Shown: positions 45,136 to 56,832 of the stretch, one piece after another
How positions within the stretch are numbered: position 1 is the first letter of the stretch
How the letters are laid out: each line of letters starts with the position of its first letter
NCBI GenBank assembly: GCA_015680685.1
Contig: MNCI01009462.1
Coordinates: 474,305 to 538,304, forward strand
Source of the DNA: Gnetum montanum
Lineage: Eukaryota > Streptophyta > Gnetopsida > Gnetales > Gnetaceae
Direction of reading: 5' to 3'
DNA length: 64,000 bases
Program-made: the position numbers and the translations under genes
The notes under the pieces: model-generated
What the model was told of the DNA's origin: nothing
What the model saw: only the letters and a program-made list of their open reading frames with translations
Database searches by the model: none

Positions 45136-46400
45136 TGCATGTGGTGAATTTTAATGTACCTAATGTGGAAGGTATGGGTGATTTTACTTCTTTTTATGAC
45201 TATGATGATAATTTTGGATAGGTTTGGAGGAGCCTCAAAGAGCCATTGATGTGTAGAATAGACTAGTGGAAGAACTATCATATTTAAGATGAATTGTTAT
45301 CTAAGAATGGAAAGGTATGTGTTTCTAATTGTGATTTTAGAAAAAATAAATTTTTAAAAAAGAATTTTAGTGATATGGTATCACATTCATAGAGATGAAA
45401 CATTGGAATTTATGGGTCCGAACTATTTTTGGCTAGTATAACAATAGAATTTTCAAAATTTGTGAAGGAGTGCTTAACATGTCAGAAGTTCAAAGGAGGT
45501 AAAGGTGTGGATGAACACTATAAGCCTTTTTCAATTTCCTAAGATCCATGAAAAAGTGTATCTATGGATTTTTCAAGTGTTATTTGAAAGACCAAGAGTG
45601 GAAATGATGCAATTGTTTTGTTGTGGATAGGTTCTCCAAGATGACACATTTTATTTTATGCAAGAAGGTGAGTGGTGCTTCTCACATTGCAAATTTTTTT
45701 CCATCATGTTGTGAAGTTGCATGGTATTCCTTAGAATATTATTAATAAAATAGAATCCAAATTTACAAGTTTCTTTTAGAGGTCCCTTTGAAAATTTTTA
45801 GGGACAAAGTTAAATTTTTCAAGTGCATATCATTCACAATTTGATGATTAAAAGGAGGTAGTTGATAACTCTTTATAAAACATGTTGAGATGTTTATGTG
45901 ATGGATAGAAAAATAGGTTGGATAACTTGTTGTGTCATGCTAATTTTTCATATAATAATGCTTTTTATATTGCTATTGGAAAAAGTCGATTTGAGATTAA
46001 CTATGGGTTTTGTCCAAAGATAATGAATACTTTGAAAATATTTGATGGTGAAGCATAACTTAGTGCTAATTTTATGTAAGAGATGAGGGACCTCCATGCA
46101 TAAGTAAAATCAAATCTTAGGAAGAATACTAAATAGAAAGTTCTCAAAAGAAACAAGAACAAATGAAATCCTAATTTTACTATTCGTGACATGGTTTGTA
46201 TGTAGTTGAAGAAGAAGTAGTTGAGAGGTGTTAACTTCTTCAAATTGAAATTAAAAAAGATGAGACCTTTAAAAATCAATGCTAAAATCAATGATAATGC
46301 TTTTGAGAATGATTTATCAAATGATGTTGGTATATATTTTGTATTTAATGTTTTCAATCTTGTACACTATCATGAACCAGTTGATGAAGAGACCATATAG
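45136..46400 (+). pseudogene. Integrase of chromovirus-like element
   Basis: Zinc-binding part around HIHRDETLEFMG and ECLTCQKFKGG. Core with VSMDFSS (first Asp), a degraded second Asp region (INKIESKF in place of SDRDSKF) and the YHSQFDD-KEVVDNSL segment in place of QTEVVNRSL. C-terminus with YNNAFYIAIGKSRFEINYGF, GDMVCM and LKKMRPLKINAKINDNAFEN. At least five frame changes occur. The minus-strand ORF 46001-46357 is its shadow. Confidence 0.8.
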
Positions 46401-46583
46401 CATAGCATTAATTAGTTGAAGGGGGATATTAATTAGTCCAAGCCTTCAATGAAGAGGAAGATAATTGTACTAATGTAGAGGAAAGCTTCTAGTACTTGGA
46501 AAGTTAAGAGGCATGAATAAATGATTCATTAAAAGGACTAGTTTGCTAATGATGTTGTATGGGTACATGAGATTAAACTTCAT
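46401..46583 (+). pseudogene. C-terminal tail after integrase, possible chromodomain trace
   Basis: TWKVKRHE and, in the next frame, DVVWVHEIKLHKWG resemble the strand-turn-helix part of a chromodomain (x-VKW-KG ... WE-EE-L). The match is weak and broken by stops. A first purine tract (gttgaaggggga) lies at 46417-46428. Confidence 0.3.
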
Positions 46584-46593
46584 AAGTGGGGGA
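46584..46593 (+). other. Polypurine tract of chromovirus-like element
   Basis: aagtggggga precedes the region where similarity to the 5' LTR begins. Confidence 0.5.
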
Positions 46594-47190
46594 TCACTTT
46601 AATTCATACTCTCTTCTTCACTTGAGTTCACTTTTTGAATGGTGAAAGAGCTAATTTAGGAACACCTATTTCAATTTTCTTTGTTCCTTCACTAAATTTA
46701 TGTTTGTAGGTTTTAAACTCAACAAAGACATTTTGCAGGGCTGATGGACATATTGGCTAAATTTGGGATTGAAAGAAGACTTCTAGAGCTAAGAGGAGGA
46801 GTTTTACTATTTTGGTTGATGTCTCATTCTAGAAAAAGACATATTAGGGAAGATGTCATCCCAAGCTAGAATATGTCTAGGACAAGACATCTTAAGTAAT
46901 ACATCTTGCCATATGAGTAAACATCTTGTAGTGATAGAGGATGTCTTCATTGAGAGTTGGATTGACACATCTTGGAAAGATCAAAGATGACCTGTATGGC
47001 TAGGAAAACTTCTAAAAACACCCATTCCAATTCTAAAAACAAACCAAAATAAGAGGAAAAAGGATGAAAATAGCCTAGGAGAAGTTGATAAGACTTGAAA
47101 AACATTAAAAAAATCTAAAGCTGAGTTGAGGAAAGATTTATAGATTTCTTTTCTTTTGATTTATCATAAATATTATTTTAATTCACCATT
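46594..47190 (+). repeat. 3' LTR of chromovirus-like element, part 1
   Basis: Aligned with 41036-41640 of the 5' LTR, including its cluster of aagacatctt repeats (46780-46960). It is cut after attcaccatt by the Athila-like insertion; part 2 is at 60293-60732. Confidence 0.8.
47186..47190. other. Target site duplication of Athila-like element
   Basis: ccatt, repeated exactly at 60288-60292. The uninterrupted site is still visible in the sister LTR (taccattgttgat near 41640). Confidence 0.95.
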
Positions 47191-48072
47191 TGATGAGTGG
47201 CTAGGTACCCCTACGCCCAACCGTAAGAATCACGAGTGTTCACGTGTGACTCGGTCGAAATCCGCAGACTATAAGCACTTAACATACACCAGACTCTAAT
47301 CGGTGAAACCTTGGGTTAGAATGGTCATTTTCATCCTAATCTCACTTGTGAGGTTCTGTTCACGATGGTTAAGTGAGACTAAGGCTAATGATTTTTATAG
47401 CTTTTTAATTATCTTTTTGGGCAGCTAATTATCTTGAAAAGTAAGGCTAGAATATTAATTAATCTAAGATTATCTTAATCTAAGTCTTAACTATTCCTAA
47501 CATAAGTATCTGGTCCCATCTTTCGAGCATGTCCTAAGCATCTCCTAATACTTCTGGGTTACCAAACGTTAAGCATCACTGGGTTTACCAAGTGTTTGAG
47601 TGATGTTTGAGATGGTCGTACCTATGGCCTTTATGAACTACGAATGAGCAATAACGATTGAAATCATAATAACAAAAACTTAAGTAATTAACAAGTAACT
47701 AATAAAGCATAATCATATTAAACTATTGAATGCATAAAATAGCTAAGTCCAAATGCTACAAGGAATGCTTGAATAGTTTGTGTTTATTGTTGTCATGCCA
47801 ATGGGCTCAGATACATCAACACTCGAATAAAGAGCCGATCACTTTTCTTACACCTAAATATTCTATCTCCTACGGGAACAAACTATAAGAGCTTTACTAC
47901 AACTAACTGAAAGGTGCCTAGATGATGCGGAAGGCCCTCTTATTTATATGTCGGAATAGGCATCTACATAATGGGGCCACGTTGATGCAGGGAGGCTACG
48001 TCAACAGGCCCACGTCAACGCAGCTGCGTATACATAGCCTAGTCAACGCATTGACTGAATGACACTTCATCA
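47191..48072 (-). repeat. 3' LTR of Athila-like element
   Basis: 882 bp, direct repeat of 59375-60287, from tgatgagtggctagg to cacttcatca on the plus strand. Minus-strand TATA box ATATAAATAAG near 47940. Confidence 0.95.
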
Positions 48073-48083
48073 TACCCCCATGA
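48073..48083 (-). other. Polypurine tract of Athila-like element
   Basis: Minus strand CATGGGGGTA abuts the 3' LTR start TGATGAAG. Confidence 0.7.
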
Positions 48084-48289
48084 CTGAGCAAACACTCATC
48101 CTTGAGTTACTTTACAATTTGGAAGGTATGGATTTTTATTTACAACATACATACTTAAACACATACATGAAATACACATGACACAACATGAATTTGACCA
48201 AGTGCCTAAGTTACAGAGGAGGACAAGTTACAAAAATGGTAGTGTTTAGAGATAAAATTTAACACCTCACTAGACCTAGAGCCTCTGCT
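48084..48289 (-). other. 3' UTR of Athila-like element
   Basis: A+T-rich stretch between the end of the extra ORF and the PPT. No coding signal. Confidence 0.5.
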
Positions 48290-51176
48290 ATGTAGGATGA
48301 TGCACAAAATTTTTGGAGAAGATCACACCATCCCTAGGGGTGGTGGCTCTGATGGACCTTCTCCAGCCTCTAGCCCATGCATTAGTGGCAGCATGGATGA
48401 TGGTTTCCCCATGGTAGCTACATCTTCTGGAGGTAGCTGGAAAGCCTCCAAGAGAGCCCTAATTTTTTCATCTTTGCTTCTAGGATCGTTCACTATCTAG
48501 GTAGCTTCTCTAATGTGTGCTGGATCTGGAACCTCACAAGGACATGGTAGCACTGGAAGGAGTTCTTTTAGGTTGACAAACCAGGCTACGAACTGCTTAT
48601 GTTCGATGTCAAATGCTCAGATTGATGCCTATAGCTGCTAGTAGTTATTCATTCTATGGCCCAGGTCCTCTGCAACTATATGTTGTCCTTCAAAGCTTGT
48701 GCAAAGGACCTTGAGTTCCATGTTTGTTGTTGCCAGTTTTTGTTTTCTCACCTTCTGTGCCTAGAACTCTCCCTCGTATAGGGAATATGAGATGACCACT
48801 TGTTTTTCCAATTTTGACTATGGTCTCCCAGTTGTGAGCATAGCTAGGTTTTTATATCGAAGGTTGGACAACTCCATGTATTCTATCATCTCCTCAATCT
48901 GCAACTCCTTTAGGTAGATTTCCACTTTATTGTAGGCATTCAACCCATCGAAGATAGATTGCCATACATCATCTCCCTCTGGGAGCTACTAGAGTGCTTG
49001 GTTCATCTTTTCTTTGGAAACTTGGATGTGTTTCTCATTTACCTCCTTCTACAATCCCACCTGGTCCCTGTAATGATTTTTAAGTTTTTCAAATTTCAAG
49101 GCCTCATTCTTCCAAGTGGAAATTTCAATTGCAGACTTCTGTCACAATGCCCAAACCTCCTCCATTGATAAATTTGGATTTTCACTAGCCAACCTTCTTA
49201 TGTCAGTGTTGACCCTTGCTAGCTTCTCCTACTATTGGTGGATGAAATTTTTCATGTGTTTGTTCTCTACACCAACATTGCACAGGCGATGAACCTCCAT
49301 GGTCAGCCACACGTTGTCCTAGGGAACCTCTGCCAAGTCCTTGTCTAAGTGATGTGCTCAGGCATTTTCCATAGACTTGTTGACAATCACCATCTCTTGC
49401 ACATCCTCAACGACCTAACGTTTAAGTTGAAGCTATTGAAAAGCTTCATCTCTGGTGATTTCATGATTGAGGATGGCTAGATCGGCAAGATGGGCTATTA
49501 ATTGAGCTACCTCAGTTGCCAAGCGTTGACAAGAAACTTGAGCAGCTTCAAGTTACCCTTCCAAAATGAGGCTCTTGCCCCTTGCTAAAAGCAGCTCCAA
49601 CTAGGTTGCAGTAATGTTGTACAGAAGGTCAAAGACATCTAGAAGCGGTTGTCCAATTTCCACCAGTCAGTCCAAAAACTCTTCATGTTGAGCTACATCA
49701 ATCTGGCTATGTAAAGTTCCTGTAGACACTTGTACATCTTGTAGCCCATGAATGTTTGGTACAGGTGCTACTGATGCATTGAGAGTCATAGTAATTGTGT
49801 CAACAACCACTTTGGCCGTAACTTCCTGTCCCTGGTGCTGCATCACCAGGACCATCGCTTCTTCACCATCTTCCAAGAATATCAAGAAGGTAGTAGCATT
49901 GTGTGAGATTTTGAGGAATAACTACTGGGTTGAGGTTGATACATATCAGATGCTTGGATCTGTTCTGGTTGGAACTTGTGCTCAGGTGGTGGAGAATATT
50001 GGCCCTGCCCTTTCAAGTAAGCTAACTTATTGAGCCACTTGCTTCCGGTGGCTCATGGTAGGGTGATAGACCAAAGGGTCTTCTCCTCCACCAGTCCTGT
50101 CGGATTTCTCTTGCTGGCTCAAGAGCATTTCCCAAATCTTGCAGATGTATTCTACCATGGTTTGCGAGCCCAACTGCATTGTTTTTGTAGGTGCTGGAGG
50201 TGGTTGCTACTCCTCCTCTATTTATGTGGTGGTATGAGTTTTATCTTTCATCATCTCTCGCCACAAGGCAATTGGGGTGCACTAGACTACATTGGAATAT
50301 TGTGCTATCCTTGCCTATTTGCACAACTTTTAGATTAGGTAGGGAAAGGGGAGAGCTCATCTTCCACGTTCATTCTCAATGAACCTTTTTTCAATCTCCA
50401 AAAATAGCAGCTGTGGAAGACTCATGGTGAATTTCTCACTTAATGCAGCACATGGATGAGTAGAGAAGGCTGTGATTTTGCTGGGTCTTAGCATTTGGTT
50501 TAGGTGGTAAGATGTGATCTTTGAGTACACTCTCTGTACCATGGTTAGAGAGACAAATTCCTTGCACTATGCCCCATAGCATCGTTTGGTCCATTCCGCC
50601 TTTACCTTTGGATTAGCTTGCTTTGGAATTTCTACCACATCTTCCTAAGTTTTGGGCAACCCCAGATCTTGTGCTATCACATCTAAAGAGTAAGAGACAT
50701 AAATGTCTTTGATTCTTACTATAGACCCTAGTTGCCAATTTTTCCAGAAGAGATAAGTTTCTCCTAACTACCATTCAACACTGGTTGTGATGATTGGCCA
50801 CATCAGAGAGTTCTGTAGTTGGAGCTTCATGTCTTTTGGCACGTTCTTGAGAAATGGTCCAAAATTTAGGTCTTGAAGGACCATTCACTACATCTCACAC
50901 GGTGTGATAGCATTAAGGCATGCTTGGGTTACGGTGACCTCAAGCCGTGGTGCTATCCCAGGAGTCTCATCCATGAGCAATTGCTTGTCGACAATCACCT
51001 CTTCAGGAATATGATGAACAAACTCCATGTCAGGTCTTTCATGGAAGGGCCTAGTTTCATGAGAGCCCTTCGCATGATCTGGAAGTTGCACACCTCATCC
51101 CCTTCCCATGTTTGGGTGCTTGTCCCTTGGTTCTAATGGTCCTTTGTTCCTTGAATGCCTCTGTTTGGGTGCCATT
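48290..51176 (-). pseudogene. Extra ORF in env position of Athila-like element
   Basis: Lies between integrase and 3' LTR, same strand as pol. ATG at 51174-51176 opens MAPKQRHSRNKG. The frame continues, with stops, through MEFVHHIPEEV, DIYVSYSLDVIAQDLGLPKT (near 50680), CAALSEKFTMSLPQLLF (50357-50542), an acidic-hydrophobic stretch (49667-49885) and a long heptad-rich region (49650-48650) likely to form coiled coil. It ends near EAFQLPPEVATMGKPSSMLP. I see no signal peptide or clear membrane segment, so an envelope-like role is not supported. The SLDVIAQDLGLPKT segment loosely recalls the FG-P segment of the Tat antisense ORFs. Function unknown. Confidence 0.6.
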
Positions 51177-51375
51177 TGTAATCAAACATAACTGCCCATT
51201 AGACCATTCATAAGTAGCTTAAGATGGTTTGTATATACCTTCTCAGTTTGACCAAGTTATATTATTGGCATAGGCATACCTTTAAGTCTTCTAGAGCAGT
51301 AATTTATGGGTTAGGAAAAAATTCTTTGTAATTAACCAATTAATTAACTAATTAATTAATTACACAAAGGCACCA

Positions 51376-51397
51376 NNNNNNNNNNNNNNNNNNNNNN
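51376..51397. other. Assembly gap (22 N)
   Basis: Run of N directly before a C tract (cccccc), in the leader of the extra ORF. Confidence 1.
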
Positions 51398-51549
51398 CCC
51401 CCCATGACTGAGAGCATACCTCTGGTTGCTTAAAAGGGCGAGGACATGTTGATGAAGATGCACGATGGAATGTAGGTATGTGGGGAAGGTTAGGCAGAAA
51501 TAATGGCAAAAAATCCCCCCAATTTGGATCCAAAATAATGAAAATGCAA

Positions 51550-51665
51550 AGCACATCAGGTGTATTTATAGGGGTCAGGTGCTATGTTGACGAGCCTGCG
51601 TATATGTAGGCACTGCGTATATAGGGCCCTATATATGTAGTGTTGTACACCCATTGACTAACATT
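51550..51665 (-). promoter_or_regulatory. Internal U3-like promoter with TATA box
   Basis: Plus-strand tatttatagg, ctgcgtatat, cccattgacta and gaatgatga follow the same order as the U3 end of the element's own LTR (60143-60287: tatttatagg, ctgcgtatat, gcattgactga, cttcatca). On the minus strand CTATAAATAC (51555-51564) is a TATA box about 380 bp upstream of the ATG of the extra ORF. I infer a separate promoter for that ORF. Confidence 0.6.
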
Positions 51666-53215
51666 GAATGATGAATTTAAAAAGCCAAATTGGAGCGGTT
51701 GAAGCACATGAAAGGCTTGATCATGGCTAAGGACATGAGGAAGGTAATGGAGCGCGAAAAAGAGAAAAAATCGGAGAACGGGACTAAAAAAGAACTCCAC
51801 GAGGAAGAAATCGAACGATGGGACACTGAAACTAGTCAACCAAGAAATCCAAAGGATGGAAGGCTTAACAAGTGGGACCAGGAATACCCAGGTGGGTCCT
51901 CCCCATAGTAGGAAATAGCCTTCATAGCCCCAGCATACCCTCAACACCAGGGTCCATGGGCCTGAGTGCCTAGAATTGGTGTTGGCTAGTTAAGACTCCA
52001 AACCAAGAGATCTCGCCAAGGCATGAGAAGCCTACAAAAATCATGAAGAACCCACAAAAAATAAAAAGGGTAGCAAGGTGAGTACGGATAGAAGTGGGAA
52101 CAGAGGGAGAGAAGAAAATGGAAATTCCAAGTGTCGGTCACATGCCTGTGTGTGATTATGGTTAAGTGACCCAGTAGAACCATTCCTAAGGTCAGACCCA
52201 AAACCGACGGTAGTTAGTGACATCACAGCAATAGATGAAGTCTTGACCATCCCCTAGGAAGCAAGAATGACCCCACAAAGAACCACCACTCCAATAAACT
52301 TGAGAAGAGGGAAGTGAAATGCAAAAAAGTTAGAGGAGACCAAGGAAGTCCCATAACTAGTTCCTATGGCCCATTAGAGATGGTCTAAGGAGTGTGCTTT
52401 GAATTCCCACCAAGTGATTGTTTGTTTTATGTTTTTCTTTTGTTAGGGGAAACCACACCATGCAAAGACCCATGCATGTCAGCATGCATCTGACCAAGGG
52501 GTATGCTTTGAATCCTCATGTTTATTACTTTTTTTTTGTGTGTTTATCTAATGACCACACCATGCAAAGTTGAACTGCCCAGAAACTTTTGTGGAGAGAG
52601 AAACTTGAAGTGGCAGGAAATCTGTGAGGGCACACGAGTAACCTAGGGAACAGAACAAAATGACAAATAAAGCATTCCCCTTGAAGTCACACCTGATTCA
52701 AACCATTGGGTCATCCCTGAGGCTAGGAACTACATAAGTCATACATTAATTATAATGTTTTTAAGGGAAGGGGTTGCATGTTCACAATAGAAGGAAAACC
52801 ATGGAATGGTGAATGGGTGAATGACATGGACTCACTACCAAGTTTATGAAGTGAAAACAAATGTAAAATCCAAGGACAACCATGTAATGGTGGGAGCCAG
52901 ATAATGTGGAAGACTATTACAGTACCCATCATAACGAAAATCGACTGCCCCAGACACCTGAAGATAATACGACGATGTCTTAGCAATTATGCGAAAAATG
53001 GAATAGGCACAAAGAAATAAAAAATAATTAAAAAAAAAGGAAAACATGTTCAAATAATATGCAAACATATGAACGATGGTGAAAAAAAGTGTAAAACAAA
53101 AAAGTGTAAAACAAAAATGATAAAATGATGAGGGGTGTAACGAAATGGATCAGCAGGGATGACAGTCTCCCCCACGACTAGGTGGAAAGGACGAGACATG
53201 AAAGATGGAATGTAG
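51666..53215 (-). other. Spacer between integrase and internal promoter
   Basis: No conserved coding signal on the minus strand. A highly charged 72-residue plus-strand ORF (51690-51908) and a hydrophobic minus-strand one (51582-51947) overlap and neither has family support. Confidence 0.4.
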
Positions 53216-54345
53216 TCATCTGGGTGATGACAAGGCAGTGGCACTAGTTACGTGGAGTTCACAGAAAGGTTTTAATTGGTGGTGGTTGACTAATTGTGTT
53301 CTGGTGGGGTCCTCAAGTTTGTGGATAAGAAAGGCCCCTAATGGAAAGGTTTCAGAGACAATATAAGGTCCCTCCCATAGTGTTTGAAACTTGGTTAGTT
53401 GGGATACATGTGAGGGGTTCCAATACAACACCTTGTCTCCACATCTAAATGTGACCTTTTGAATCCTAAGATCATGTCATTTCTTGTTATAGGCCTTGTG
53501 GATTTCATTTGAAAATAGGGCCACTAATCGGTTCTCATCAAGAACACTTAAATTAATTAGTCATTCACGTTGTGCTAGTGGTAGGTCAAGGCCGAGGTCA
53601 TTGGCGGTGGATAGTTTCTAGAGTTTTGCCTAGATTAGAAGCATTGGAAACTTTCCATACACTAACTCATAGGGAGAGTACCCTACAAGAAGTTCCCAAG
53701 TGGAGCAATAGGTCCATAGGGCATCATTGAGTTTGGTACTCCAATCCCTCCTGTATTTGCTAATGGTTCAGTAAGGATCTTGGTGATCTCCCAATTGGTG
53801 ACTTCAGCTTGTCCATTGGCTTGGGGGTGATAGGGTGTTGTAAATTTATGTGTTACCCCTAAGAGTTGCATGAGTTTCGGAAAAGTGACACTCGTGAAGT
53901 GATTCCCATTGTCAGAAATGAGTGCACACGACACTTCAAACCTAGTAATGATTTGTTGCTGGACAAATCGTACGGTGGTGTTGGAAGAACAGTCGATGAT
54001 GGCTACCACTTCTACTCACTTTGTACATAGCCATGATGATGTATTCCTTTCCATTTAACAAGGGGTTGATGGGCCCCATGAAGTCGATACCCCAAATGTC
54101 GAAGGGCTCTAGTGGTTGGATCCACTGTTGAGGTCCCTCCAACTATGTCATCATCCCACCTTCCCTTTGGCATCATTCACAGGAGCATGGAAACCAGTGT
54201 GCATCCCTGAAGATTGTAGGCCAATAATAACCTGCAAGCAAGATTTTAATGGCCATTCAACATCCAGCATAGTGGCCCCCACAAGGGCCCTCATGAGCAT
54301 CTTGGAGGATGCGTAGTGTATCATCATTAGGGACACACCATTGAA
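53216..54345 (-). pseudogene. Integrase of Athila-like element
   Basis: Zinc-binding part with AHEGPCGGHYAG and GYYWPTIFRDAHWFPCSCE. Core with DIWGIDFMGP (first Asp), ALISDNGNHF (second Asp) and HPQANGQAEVTN (Glu), all three kept. C-terminal part with LWEGPYIVSETFPLGAFLIH and VNHHQLKPFCE. The first and second Asp are in different frames (shift near 54010) and several TGA/TAG codons replace Trp or Gln. Confidence 0.88.
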
Positions 54346-54559
54346 CTAGGCCATCTACGCATACCTTGTAAAGGTGGTCATTGATTTCCATGAAACACTT
54401 GGCCTTATGGAGAAACTATTGTTTCTACCGATGGTTCCACTCCTTAGGTAGCACCTGGGTTGTGAGGTAGGTGAGGATGCAGTTGAACCAAGGGGATTCC
54501 TTGGGTACTTGAGGATCAACTGTGCCTGTGAAGAGGATTTCATCTAGAAATCGGTCGAA

Positions 54560-54930
54560 TAAGGGTTCCTTCTCTTTTGCGTCATCCCATCACAATCGAG
54601 ACAAGTGGTCAGCAACCACATTCTCAATCCCCTTCTGATCTACCATGGTAAGATCAAACTCCTGAAGAATCACCAGCCACCGGATTATGTGGGGGCTCAC
54701 CATTGGTTTGTTCATCAAGAACTAGATAGCATTATGGTCTATGTGCACAAACACCTCGTATCTGAGCACATAGTGCTAAAATTTATCCAAGATGAACAAC
54801 ACTACCATCAACTCCTTCTCGGTGGTGGTGTTATAATGTGAAAGGGTCTAGACCAATCATGTGCCTATAAAATTGGAGCTTCTACAAGTTTCTATTTCAG
54901 TGCTTGGAATGCGGACTCCCATTCCTTGGT
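54560..54930 (-). pseudogene. RNase H of Athila-like element
   Basis: KELMVVLFILDKF, YEVFVHIDHNAI, FLMNKPMVSPHIIRW, LQEFDLTMVDQKG and ENVVADHLSRL are classical Athila/Tat RNase H blocks. Three stops interrupt them. Confidence 0.85.
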
Positions 54931-56000
54931 CTAGATGAATGGAGTGTCTTTCTTTGTAAGTTCTACCAATAGCCTGACGATCTTTGAGAAGTGCTCAATG
55001 AAATGTTGGTAGTAACCAATGTGTCCAAGGAATGACCGAACATCTTTGATAGTACTTGGTTGATGGGTGATTCCTTGGATGATCCTAATCTTTTTAGGGT
55101 CTATGCTGATCCCTATTTGTGAAATGTGATGCCCCAACACAATGCCCTCTTGGACCATCAAATGGCTCTTTTGCCAATTGAGTTGTAGATTGGTGTCTAC
55201 AGACCTTTTCAGAACCTACTCCAGATGGTCCAAGGCTTGCTCAAACATGGCCCCATAGGTGGAGAAGTCATCCATGAAGACTTGTACACCATTGCCAATT
55301 TTTTGCTGGAAGATGCTTAGGACAAGGCATTGGAACGTCGCAGGTGCATTGCATAGGCCAAAGGGCATGTTCTTATATGCAAAAGTCCCCCATGGGCTTG
55401 TGAATGCTGTTTTGGCCTGGTCCTCTGGTGCTATTTGGATTTGGTTATAACCACTATAACCATCCAAAAAGCTATAGTAATGGTGTCTTGCGATGGTATC
55501 CAACACCTGGTCCACAAATGGGAGTGGAAAGTGGTCCTTGAAGGTCACCATATTGATCAACCGGAAATCGATGCAGACCTCCCACTTGCCATCTTTCTTG
55601 GGCACAATAATGAGTGGGCTAACCCATTTGCTATCAGTGACAGAATAGATGAATCCTGCCTTTAGCAATTGCTCAATTTCATCTTTTATGATCTGCTTCA
55701 GTTTGGGATTCAACTGTCTTTGTGGCTATCGTCGTGACTTCATGGAAGGGTCAAGATAGATTTGATGTTGGTAGACCCTGGGATCAACTCCATTCAACTA
55801 AGGATATGACCATGTAAATGCAGCAACCCATTTATTTACCATCTCTAGCAATATCTTTTTATGTTCAGGAGCAAGGGTGGCATTGATAATTACCGGCTTT
55901 CCATTTTGTAAGAATGCATATTCCAAGTGAGCTGGTAAAGACTTTAGCTCCAAGGGCTCTTTTTTAAAGCTCTTAGGGATTTGTAGCATCCTTGAGTCAT
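54931..56000 (-). pseudogene. Reverse transcriptase of Athila-like element
   Basis: N-terminal LELKSLPAHLEYAFLQNGKP (55798-55989), then a 165-codon open stretch (55216-55713) with EQLLKAGFIYSVTDSKWVSP, VCIDFRLINMVTFKDHFPLP, YYSFLDGYSGYNQIQIAPED and PFGLCNAPATFQ. The catalytic FMDD at 55267-55278 follows. The connection LGHHISQIGISIDPKKIRII is at 54931-55161. VFMDDFS and the DSKWVSP style place it with Athila. It is the best preserved enzyme of this element. Confidence 0.93.
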
Positions 56001-56196
56001 CTTGGTCATCAACAGTGGAGACCTATTGATGAACCTCATCCATTTCGTTTGTGCTTTCAACATAGGCTTGCACTAGCCCCTCAGATGGTTCCATGCACAA
56101 TGTGTTGCCAGTAGGATTAGTTTTCAACCACTAGGTGCCCTCTTGGTTAGTGGCTGCTGCATACAGGAACTATTGAATAGGTGATTCCTCGATACA
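56001..56196 (-). other. Protease-RT linker
   Basis: Short degenerate coding stretch with stops between protease and RT; no motif. Confidence 0.4.
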
Positions 56197-56832
56197 TCAA
56201 CTGCATGATTGAATAGATATCCGCTTAGCGGACCATAATTGCTGCACACAGTTGCACCCTGAGTCATTGTACGTGATGCATGGAATGCGCTTCTTCTCGA
56301 TCTTCTCGAAAGGATTTTCCTTTGAAATTTCTAGGGACAGATCCTGGAGTCCTAGTCGTGCATCCACCATGCTTAGCCAAGCTCTTCCCATGATGATTGG
56401 AAATTTCCCCTTGCATTTCTCTACATGGATGACCAGGAAGTTAGTAGGATAAGACCATCCAAAAATAGTGTTCATGATGTCCTCCACCAAACCCAAGGGA
56501 ATAATGATGGAATGGTCTTCTAACTCAAGCCAGATTTTGCTCTTCTTTAGCAGGGGCAAGTTCCAATTCTTGTACATATCGTGAGAGATCAAATTGATCC
56601 CTAACCCTAAGTCCAGAAGAGCTTTGCACAGCTCGTTCCCTACCACCTAAATATAGATGAGGGGGATTCCCAGATCTATTAATTTATAGGGAAGATGACC
56701 CCCTTTGATCCAGTGGATCATGGCATGTGTGAGCATGACCATCTGGATATTGGAGTGTGGATGGCCAGAGGGCTGCTTGGGCAATATGATGGTGGAGGCA
56801 TTGGTAGGTTCAAAGGCACTGGCCACAGGCAT
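56197..56832 (-). pseudogene. Aspartic protease of Athila-like element
   Basis: GNELCKALLDLGLGINLISH holds the active-site region, with DLG-G in place of the usual DLGAS. LELEDHSIIIPLGLVEDIMN, FLVIHVEKCKGKFPIIMGRA and WLSMVDARLGLQDLSLEI follow the Athila protease plan. One stop (TAG) lies 10 codons before the active site; the rest (149 codons) is open. The second glycine change leaves activity doubtful. Confidence 0.85.

Noticed and set aside
46001-46357. 118-residue minus-strand ORF
   Set aside because: Shadow of the chromovirus integrase C-terminus, which is clearly coded on the plus strand.
51690-51908. 72-residue charged plus-strand ORF next to the internal promoter
   Set aside because: Composition (Lys/Glu) reflects purine-rich sequence; no second copy or family support.
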